A stretch of 64,000 bases of DNA from NCBI GenBank assembly GCA_012845835.1, contig JABAKD010000008.1, positions 6,990,775 to 7,054,774 on the forward strand, written 5' to 3'. Below the pieces are notes generated by a model, which did no database searches, was not told where the DNA came from, and worked only from the letters and a program-made list of their open reading frames with translations. The DNA comes from Undaria pinnatifida (Eukaryota; Sar; Phaeophyceae; Laminariales; Alariaceae). Each line of letters opens with the position of its first letter. Positions within the stretch are counted from its first letter, which is position 1. The position numbers and the translations under genes were made by a program. Positions 54,958 to 64,000 of this stretch are shown here, piece by piece.

Positions 54958-57900
54958 CCCCCCCACACACCCCACTAAGATTATACAACTAGAGCTGTGA
55001 GTCGGCAGGATTTCGCCACTAACAACTAACCGGTGGGTACCGTTAGCCGACTAAGTGACTTTAGTCAGCAAGTCGGCTGGCGAACTTAAGCCAGGCGAGA
55101 GTAGCGGGCAAATTACCCCCCCCCCGGCCCGGGGGGGGGGGCGGGGGCGCCCTAAAAGGACACAATGTGTCCCACATTATACAATCCCTCCTACGTGTAT
55201 GGAAACAAAATAAGTCTTATATTCGGCACCTTCGGGAAACGACTAATTAGTAGTCTGACTAGTAAGTAGATGGTGATTCAAGTCGTGACGACATACAGCT
55301 ATAGTTACAACACAAGACTACAGTGTGGTCGCTGTTTTGGCGTTCACACTATAGGCTAAAATAACCGCTTGCAGAGCAGCCGTTGCACAGCTGTATTGAA
55401 TATGTCAATACTGGTCACTTCATCGCAGGACATTGATCGCGTTGTCGTTGGCAAGGGCAAAGATATTTAGAGAGTGCCTTTGGATGGCTTCCAGCGGTTA
55501 CCTAATCTCGTTGCGTATACGTCTTGGAGTTATTCATTTTTTACGGTTGGATAATTTTGTACAATGCAGTTTGTGCGCATTTTTTTTGTTTTCGCGTTTC
55601 CTCCAGCTCAACAGGCAGACGTTATTTTACACTTACCGGTCTTCTGGACCTAAGTCTTCAGGACAGAACCTGTCTTCACAGGTATTTTCCGTTCTCTCCC
55701 CGATGCATGCCTCCAGTTACAGTACGCAGGATTGAGAGTTTAGAGTTTAGCGGAGGTTTTAAGTCGTGTCATGTGGACTAACAAGCAGCGGCTGTTGCTT
55801 GTACTTGTCGCACGATGGTAGCCGTGACGATGATCGAGGAACTTCGGGAGCATGGAGTGTGCGAGTCTCTGGTTGTGGTGGTTTCGATGCAGCGTGACGT
55901 CGTGCTTTAGCATAACAAGGATCATTTTCGGCTAATTAACCAAAAGGCACTCCACCTCGAGGAGACGCATTATTTGCGAACGGAACCAAACACGCACTTA
56001 TGTGTACATCACAAGGTGCCACTTGATCAAAAACCAACCTGGTTTTCAATGTTGCGCATGCCCTACCACTAAAAAAACAGTTTAACCAGTTCTCGGTTAA
56101 CCGGTTAAAATCGGCTGAGAAAAACAGGTGAAACCAGTGTTTTTTCTTGCAGCATAACTTTTTTTTAGGAACAACGGCTCCTATCCGGTTTTCGGTTCTT
56201 CAAAAACGCCGCTCGGTGCCCATCTCTAGTCATGAACCATGAAAAGCCCTGGAAAATTCGACGGATTTTCCCCTACTTATGACCTAAAGAGGACCCGAAC
56301 GAAACAACGAACCAACACATTTTTACACACATCGAACAGATCACCATCTAGATGATCTAGATGATCTAGATCATCTAGATCCCATACCTGACGTTATGAT
56401 ATGCTGTGCAGGATCGGTGTACTACATATCCAACCCAGGGAATATGTGCTAGATCATTCAGGTCATTCAGCTCTCGCCTGGCAACATGATCGATAAGCCA
56501 TGCAGCTCATCCAGACCAAGGATCTGATCTGTGTGATACGTGCATTTTTCGAGTGCTGGTCTGAAGAGTCCTTGATCGGGCTAACAAGTCCTCTGAAGGA
56601 ATAACATAGCAGTAAGGGACAGTTACAGACGGGATATTACAGGGATACTACAGGGATTGTAGAGAGAGAATATCATGGGAAAGTACTCCAAGCCTCCAGC
56701 CGTTCCTATCAACCGAGCGATTCCACGGCGTTTGGTTGTCGCATACCATGGTATGCAGGCTGCTGAGAAGTGGTGCTGAAATAAGGATGGACGTAAGGCA
56801 CAAGGGTGGCTTCTCTATAGCACAGATTAAAGTGCGGTAAGCAAGTACCTTGACTTTTTGCGAAGCAAGCTTATGCAGTGCTGCAAGCTATATACTCGTA
56901 TTTCAGAGTAGCAAAAATGCGACATACTAGGACTTCGCGCACATGGCACAACAACAGCTTTGCCAAATACCGCGAAACCGAACACGCTCCCTTGTAGTAC
57001 CGCGCCACAAGCAAGATACCACTCCTCGTCGGGCGATTTTTTTCAAAGCTGATTATCCAACGGGTAGAGCACACACGCCGAGCGACGTGTCTATGAAAAG
57101 ACCTCGACGAGCTCTTTCCCAAAAAAACAGCCACGTTCGTTTGTTATTCTCTCCCTTGCTTGTTTCGGATACAGATTAGAGCGTTTTTATCGGAAATGCC
57201 AGCCACATATTGGGGCTGCGTAATCAAATGTGTTATACGAGTGGTGTGTGTGGTGTGAGAAGAAGCCCTTAAACGCGTCATGTATATTCATACATCTTCC
57301 AGGGGGTCGGGTTGTTCACTGCTGTCACAAGACAATGTGCGGTCTAGAAAATACTTCCTATTAAAAAAATGTGGCGTGAAGGCATGATCGTGTAGACTTA
57401 ACCCACCCCCTTAACCTTAACGCTAACCCCGCTCACCCCAACCCGGAGCCAAAACGGGCCACAACCGCGGCTGCGCCGCTTGGCGTGCAAAAATATTTCG
57501 TCGCGTTTGAATTTTTCGAACAATTACGGCGAATTGCGGATTCATCCCAAACCAACACTGGGGAGTTAGGCCACTGTTTATGGTACGCCATAGATCTTAA
57601 TCTCAACAAGATTCGCGTAAAGTAAGATCTGTGTACACTGCATGTGGAGACGAGTGTTTATTACGACATTTTCCAAGTTCGAAAATTTCACCGAAAAGGG
57701 GTGTTTCGTCGCGATCTCAGGCTGAGATCGGGACAAGGTATTTCTTCTCCAGATGTTGTCTCGAGGTTAGGCCGCAGTTTTGCCCCCACGCGCATACACA
57801 CAGAACAGCAGTAATTCGCAGAGATGCGGCAGCCCGCTGGGTCATTTGCCGAGCAGATGCCGCTTGACCCTCGCGCACCTCGATATCCATTGCCTATAGT

Positions 57901-58472
57901 GTGTTGCGGCGTTGCGGTGGGTTTGTGCGTGTTTCGGGTTTTCGAAACCGTACAACCACCCCTGTAAAAAATGCCAACTAATATATTGAACATTGTTGTT
58001 AGCTTCTGTATCTAGACTCGTTTTTATCATACACCTTACTTGGAAATCTTGTGTCGGCATCTTGATCTTGAGGCGGCGAAACGAATGTCAGGAACATCTG
58101 CGACCTGGATCGGGATACCATAAACAGTGGCCTAAAGAAAGCCCAGAAAATTCCACCCTGCGGCGTTGTGAATACTACTGGCGAGAGGTGCGCCACGTAC
58201 GCTGATATCGGCAGTTGTGAGCAGGCAGAAAATGGCCAAATCGACGTTATTTCGATGTGTGGAAGCTGGGACCTAATCTGGTCAGAAACCCTACAAAAAC
58301 AAGAAGGCGACGAATACCCACCACGCGTATGGTATCATAGTACAGTACAGTACAATACAGAATCGGCCCGCGCGTAATAAAGCAACTCACAAGAACCTTA
58401 GCCTAAAAAATTGAAAAAAATAAGAAAGCTTTCAGCCTAGCCTAGCCACACCCTAAGTTGAATAAAGTTGAT
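54958..58472. other. Gene-free sequence
   Basis: Contains a short C/G run (55116-55146), a GATC-rich fragment near 56340-56540 resembling the arrays in the 2 kb TIR element, and degenerate CTAACC text near 57410-57440. No gene supported. Confidence 0.45.
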
Positions 58473-58912
58473 GTTGGTTATAAAGAACTATTAATACCTA
58501 CTGGCCCACGTAGTCACGTGACTACGTGGGCCAGTGGGTAGTTCTATATCAAACAGCAGTGACTACGTGGGCCAGTGGGTAGTTCTATAACCAACAAAAG
58601 AATGTCGTGGGTTCGAGTCCCACCGACTTCACATTTTCGCTTTTTTCCGGGAAAAGCAAAAAGGAAATAACGTCTCAGCGAGCGTGCGCGCTGGAGACGT
58701 GAATGGTTATGATAGATTGCTCCTGAGTACTACGGTAGTGCGCGGCGAGGTGAGAGAGCCCCGGATATCCAGTCGGTGAGAGTCAATTGGCGGACTCGCA
58801 AACATATCTTTTGTTGGTTATATAGCAATACCCACTGAGCTACGTAGTCTGCCCCACTGAGCTACGTAGTCACAGACAACGTAGCTCAGTGGGTAGTGCT
58901 ATACAACCGTAA
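58473..58912 (+). repeat. tRNA-like element with nested inverted A-box arms
   Basis: 58501-58534 is a perfect 34 nt palindrome. The flanking text GTTGGTTATA...ACCTACTGGCCCACG is repeated inverted at 58558-58596. From 58561 the plus strand reads A-box-like TGGGCCAGTGGGTAG and then B-box GGTTCGAGTCC in a perfect GTGGG/CCCAC stem (58606-58623). A second hairpin at 58813-58909 carries a perfect A-box, TAGCTCAGTGGGTAG, on its right arm and the complement twice on its left. The acceptor stem does not pair, so this is tRNA-derived rather than a tRNA gene. Confidence 0.6.
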
Positions 58913-59011
58913 TACGCGCGATCGGAGTATCACACACAGCTTGCAAAGATGAGTTTCGACAAAATATTCGATCTCACAGCTGGAGTGTATTTTAATTTTT
59001 ACAAGGGCTCC

Positions 59012-59042
59012 GCATGGGTCGCCGGCATGCCGGCGCCCATGC
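59012..59042. other. Strong GC hairpin
   Basis: Arms GCATGGGTCGCCGGCA and TGCCGGCGCCCATGC pair fully except for one bulged T, directly after a GATCGGAGTATCACA repeat. No T-run follows, so a terminator is not implied. Confidence 0.6.
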
Positions 59043-59099
59043 TTCGGGTAGGGCAGGGCAGCACTTCGACAACTTAAGTTGTAGCTGTCCGATTTGGCA

Positions 59100-60060
59100 T
59101 GCATTGAACTTTAAAGTAATGCCAAGAGTTTAATACGAACATGGGATTATGAAAGTCATGATTTGACAGAAAAAAAACGTAATATTATACAACAAAGAAG
59201 GCAAGGATAGGCGAAACACACTATATTAAATGCGCCGTCAAGTAAAAGTTGGCGTCTATCAAACAAAAATACCGAAAATAGTATTATTGAGAACCTGCGT
59301 CGCCTCTAGGCGAAACGAAAGAGGCCTTGGCATTAATGAAGAGACTGCACTGCTGTCCCCGTGGCAATGGAAGTTCGAAGTCGACAGGATGCAAAGTCGG
59401 TTTGCATCAAACGTCGACATGGGGCCATGTCAGCCGGCGAGGTTTTGGAAGAAGATTGCTTTGTTTGTTACGTGAAGGCTGTCGCATTGATTGGTCTGCG
59501 TGGTTGCGGGCGAGGAGAAAAACGAAGAAGAGGAGGGCGATCTCTCGTTGAGGCGGCGTTGTCCAAGATAGGTGCGGGGGTGGCTTTGCTCGTACGGGAG
59601 ATTGGCGTAGCGCTTCTTCTCTGTTTTCTCGAGAAGGCGGGATATGTGTGTCTGCTATCTTTGCTTCGTGGGTGCTTTAACGTTGTCGAAATCGGACGTG
59701 TCCCCTCAATACATAATATCCGGAGTGTCTACCATGACGACTGCTGATGGTGCCGTGCGTATTTCCCAGAGACTGACATATTATTTACTGGTAGAAATAA
59801 TCATATACCTTTCTTTGCAACATTTTTTTTTCTTCATCCCATTTATCATGCCCGCACCATTATCGCGCTCCCTCCCAGTAGTAACTCAGATCCGGGGTCA
59901 CATAGCGGACCCTCCTCCTCCCTCCCCACTTCGGCACGTGCCTTCATTTTTACCGCGAGGAGAATCGAGCATTTTCTTCCCTCGCCGACTCGCGTCGAAT
60001 TGTACCTAGCAGGCGCTCTCAGCAGTTGATCTCTTTTTTTGGTTGCATTTTTGCAAATTG
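59100..60060. other. Gene-free sequence
   Basis: Overlapping short frames (to 128 codons at 59361-59747) with no domain and no splice support. Confidence 0.35.
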
Positions 60061-60074
60061 AGTCATATCTCATC

Positions 60075-60152
60075 GTGGTGGGTGTCGAACTCAAGGACAA
60101 CCAAACGTTGGAGGTATTCGAGGGTAAAACCACTAGACCACCGGGGCGGCCG
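60075..60152 (-). repeat. tRNA-like sequence, degenerate
   Basis: The minus strand reads GGTGGTCTAGTGGTTTTACC (good A-box) and, 40 nt on, GAGTTCGACACCC (B-box-like). The T-stem is not complementary, so a pseudogene or SINE head is more likely than a functional tRNA. Confidence 0.4.
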
Positions 60153-60324
60153 GCTGACAATTGATAAAAACAAAACAGGATCTTTGCATAGATAGAGATT
60201 ACATTCCCTCCCCCATACTGTATGATATTACGATGGTTGACGCGATATAGAATAAAGCGCCAAATACCTAAATATCAGCCTACGCGGAGTTTTAGATGTC
60301 ATGAACAACGAACGATCGCGACGG

Positions 60325-60505
60325 CAGAGCACGGCAAAGCATAGCGCTTCGATCTGCTGAGCTAGCGCTGCGCTGCGGTGCGCTGCTGAGCTGAGCCGCA
60401 GGGTACTGCACGGCGCTTCGTTGCTGTGAGCTATAGCGCTGCGATGGGGTGCTGGGCGGTGCGGAGCTGATGAGCCAAGCCCAGATCTCAGCCGATGAAG
60501 CTTCG
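60325..60505 (+). repeat. Dispersed GCTGCG-rich repeat, copy 2
   Basis: Matches 13295-13490, including GAGCTATAGCGCTGCG and GATGAGCCAAGCCCAGATCTC. Confidence 0.7.
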
Positions 60506-60696
60506 CCAACTACAAAACAAATGGTGGTAATCAAAGCAAAGCTAAAGCTGGACCGTTCCGCAACTAATGCACAGGCGGCTGATTAGCGGCAAATCAACTT
60601 ACTAGACAAAAAAAAAGAAAAAATCGCGAAAAGGTTCAAAATCGTGTTGGCAGAAAAACCAAATTTGCAGGAAGCAGCTGAAAGGTCAAGAAACAG

Positions 60697-60832
60697 GCAA
60701 TATTTCAGTTGTTGTTCTCACATTAACTCGCACAATCCAGTCCGTGGTCACAGGACTGGTTCCAGTCACTCTGGAGCAGAGGAATACCCTAGGGAAAAAC
60801 ACAAACAACCCAAGGTGGTACACGCATAAATC
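60697..60832 (+). repeat. Dispersed repeat, plus copy
   Basis: Partner of 31215-31352: CACATTAACTCGCACAATCC, GGTCACAGGACTGG, CCAGTCACTCTGGAG, CCCTAGGGAAAAAC. Confidence 0.65.
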
Positions 60833-61334
60833 ACAGCTGACGCAATTCATGCCTCCACCAGAAACATATAAAAGTGAGATCGGGAGTCAGTATACGATGT
60901 GCCAGGTCCATACCGGTGCATACGTCTCATTACTCGCGCCTGGGAAAACCGACTATACCGCTTGCCACCCAAGAAAGACTACCACGTATATATCACACGT
61001 AGTATCTATCACTACGCATACGCACAACAGACGCAAGTCAATTGGAAAAAAGAAACAAAGAACAAAGAAAAGAAAGGAAAGGAACTGGGTGCATGGGGCC
61101 AAGAAAAAGAAAAGAAACATAAATTTTGGGGGGTCTACTGGCGAGGCTGCCACCAGAACGGGATGTCACATGTCACGTGGTCTTTCGACGGTCTACAGCA
61201 GTAGTACTACGAACTACTTCCGATACACTCACCGAAGCACGGACTACCGGCCAATTACGCGATCGACAGCTGGCCGTGGTTGTCACGTGTCTCTGTGTTG
61301 GGGGCCCCTGCGATGCCTCTTGTTGGCTCTTGAG

Positions 61335-62245
61335 AGTGATGCGTGTACGACTAAACTTGCCAACGGCACTCGCACTGCACTTTGAGCTATCTGCTGTAGT
61401 TCTGGTTGCTACTTGTTGCTGCATTATGTGCTAGACGTTTCGCCCTTCGGCTACTGCTGCTACACCTGATGTTGTGTGTTTGCCAATGTCGTCAGTTGGC
61501 GTTCATGCTCGTCGTACATACTGCTGTTCTCACCGAGTACGTGCGGGTTTCCTCGTACCTCAACCGTACGACGACGAGCTCAAAACAGGACAGGAGGTGA
61601 CATGAAATGGCATGGACAATGGCCACATAGAAGCGAGCACAGCGGGATAGTTCGCTGCGAATCAACAGCACTCGTTCATGCCTACAGCAGAGGCTGCCTG
61701 GAGTGTCAGCGGCCGTGCTAAAGCTAGGGCCAAAGGCCGAAGAGATGGCTCTTCTACCTGCTAGGTTTTGTCTCGAGATTCTGTTATATATTGGACAGAG
61801 TGATGCGTGTACGACTAAACTTGCCAACGGCACTCGCACTGCACTTTGAGCTATCTGCTGTTGTAGTTCTGGTTGCTACTTGTTGCTGCATTATGTGCTA
61901 GACGTTTCGCCCTTCGGCTACTGCTGCTACACCTGCTGTTTTGTGCTTGCCAATGTCGTCAATTGGCGTGCATGCTCGTCGTACATACTGCTGCTCTCAC
62001 CGAGTACGTACGGGTTTCCTCGTACCTCAACCGTACGACGAGCTCAAAACAGAAGGAAGGTGACATGAAATGGCATGGACAATGGCCACATAGAAGCGAG
62101 CACAGCGGGATAGTTCGCTGCGAATCAACCGCATTCGTTCATGCCTACAGCAGAGGCTGCCTGGAGTGTCAGCGGCCGTGCTAGAGCCAGGGCCGAAGGC
62201 CGAAGAGACGGCTCTACCTGCTAGGTTTTGTCTCGAAATTATGTT
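61335..62245 (+). repeat. 464 bp tandem duplication
   Basis: Copy 1 is 61335-61798 and copy 2 61799 to about 62245, with small indels and substitutions. Both start AGTGATGCGTGTACGAC and end CTAGGTTTTGTCTCGA. Confidence 0.9.
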
Positions 62246-64000
62246 CCGTGAAAGTATCATAATTTGGGAGTTATTTGGTCACGAAACGTCTTGCCGTCGG
62301 TAATTTGTGTCACGAAGTTGTTGGATATCGTCGGTAAGTTGTGTCACGTTTTAGGTGAACCCACACTAAAAAATTGAATTTCCAGCTGGCATAACGAGCA
62401 GAAACAAAAGCAATAAAATGCCGAGCAAAAAAACAAACGAACTAGTGAAAAAGTACAGCAAAGAAACTAACGCTCGAGAGTATGCCACCGCAAAATTCCA
62501 AACATTATCACGTACCGTTTGGAAATGATGCCAATTTTGTAAGTCATTCAGGCGTTGCAGCCATTAAGATTCAACAATTTTTCCAAAATTCCTCCTCGAC
62601 ACTCGCTCGTCTCGCTCGGCGCCCGTCCGCGTTCACGTCGATGTGCGGAACGGACACGGCAGGGCGAGGGGCGTTGGAGCCGCCCCCCGAAGGCGGCGCT
62701 CGAACCAAGCCATATTCGACCGAGAATTCCAGTTCCGCGAATCGCATACTTAGGCCGAGACAAAAAACTCCGGACCAAACTCCATGACACCAAGGAATGA
62801 TTTTATATATGTTTATAATAACCAACAGTTGACCCCTTTTCCTGGATACTGTAAGGAGGTTTTTACTGCGGTGAGGCGGGCGTTGATACTCAAATACACC
62901 TGGTACATGGAGTGACAGAAAAAGGCAATCGTGTTCATAAAACGTTGGTAAAACACAGGTTTTTGTGGAGTCCTATAGGTAGCCAGCCTAAAGCAGCAGT
63001 GGCACTGCAGCGTACCCTCTGGTAGATACTTTCATTATTTCCTGGTATTTGTTTATTTCCTACGAAGTTTCTTACGGATTTCGGCGAACGGCTCCTAGAT
63101 AATTTTGCGAACCGCTCCCACACACAAGCTTACAGCGTTGTTGGCCACACACAGCAGTCACACTCGGTGTATAACTACCTTCTTCTTCGCGCTGCATACG
63201 AAACCTGCTGATGCTCGATGCTTTTACTCGCATACTTGGAAGGATATCTATACGAGTGCAGCTTGAGAGAGTGGCTGTTGGGAGCTAAAGCTGCCCACAG
63301 GGAAACCGGGAAACATCATCGTCTTTGCCTCACGTCACACCATCCAGCAGCACCGCTTGGAGGAAGGAATCGGGTGTCAAGAATCGTCAACCACCAGCGA
63401 AACAACTGCAGGTGCAATCATCCACCCAACATACAAACAAGCAACTGAAATAGATAGATGCTGACTTTCTAATACTGCTGCATGATAGCCTGTTGCCTCC
63501 GTTGAGTCTGCCCGTATCTCGTCTACGAGCACGCACAAGGCGCAGCAACGCACCACCCAGCCTGTCACGCTGCAAGCAGCACAGAGTTCACGTGTTCTGT
63601 TTATGTGTGCTACAGAGAGAAGCAGGAGCTGAAATTTTTCATGTTTTTTAGGGTCCGAAACATCACCTGTGGAATGACGAGCACCAGCCAGAGGATCCAG
63701 AGAGGGGCATGATGCCCCGCCGTACCCCCAGACGATGTAGTGCACATCCCGGCTACTATTCCCTCACCCCCTAGGCCATATATACGAGGTAGGTAGCCAC
63801 ACTACAAGCGTGAGGAGGATATTTGATGGAGTATTTTCATAGAGATTCGAAGGCGTTTTTGGCGAGGGCAAATTTTGGGTGCATCGGGCAGGATGAACCT
63901 GCTTCCTCATGTTCCGTTGCCGCCCACGGTTTGCGTTGACGACGTGCGCCACGAAATACCTTGTTAACTTCTATGGACTGCTACCGGTCGTTGACAGCTT
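62246..64000. other. Gene-free sequence
   Basis: Short overlapping frames only. A GC-rich patch (62600-62760) stands out from AT-rich surroundings but shows no domain. No repeat partner in the window was recognised. Confidence 0.4.

Noticed and set aside
58561-58635. Functional tRNA gene
   Set aside because: The B-box and T-stem are perfect but the acceptor stem does not pair and the anticodon arm has an oversized loop.

Overview
The window is nuclear DNA from a eukaryote, most probably a photosynthetic stramenopile of the brown-alga type. The evidence is GT-AG introns of about 0.1 to 3.5 kb (two look like GC-AG), GC-rich exons in a more AT-rich and repeat-rich background, an N-terminus with a signal peptide followed by an ASAFAP-like site (secondary-plastid targeting), and interstitial TTAGGG-type blocks. 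There is no prokaryotic operon, rRNA gene, CRISPR array or intact transposase/reverse-transcriptase gene. The organism is inferred; no marker gene fixes it.

Layout. 1-16 kb is gene-free: repeat families, long poly-C/poly-G tracts, an AAT microsatellite, a nested terminal-repeat element (TRIM-like) and tRNA-derived retroposons. 16.3-19.1 kb (minus) holds an ankyrin-JmjC dioxygenase with a membrane anchor. Head-to-head with it, 19.8-30.2 kb (plus) encodes the most striking gene: a UbiA-type membrane prenyltransferase fused in one reading frame to an FAD-dependent monooxygenase, with a 3.5 kb first intron that contains a 2 kb TIR element. 33.4-44.4 kb (plus) is a large multi-exon gene for a low-complexity, probably plastid-targeted protein of about 1500 residues. 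47.5-48.8 kb (minus) is a single-exon gene for a basic/acidic low-complexity protein with a hydrophobic segment and a C-terminal CVLM (CaaX-type) tail. 50.9-54.3 kb (minus) encodes a protein with at least five degenerate SAP-like modules; one of its introns carries a 485 bp TTGGG/CCCAA satellite. 54.3-64 kb is again gene-free, with short inverted-repeat elements, tRNA-like sequence and tandem duplications.

Functional reading. The fusion joins prenyl transfer to a flavin-dependent oxidation in one polypeptide, the same two steps that separate enzymes perform in fungal meroterpenoid pathways and (ring hydroxylation) in quinone synthesis. The neighbouring genes do not form an obvious pathway with it. 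Exon models were built by hand from reading frame, splice-site sequence and phase; 5' ends and a few exons remain open and are marked as such.
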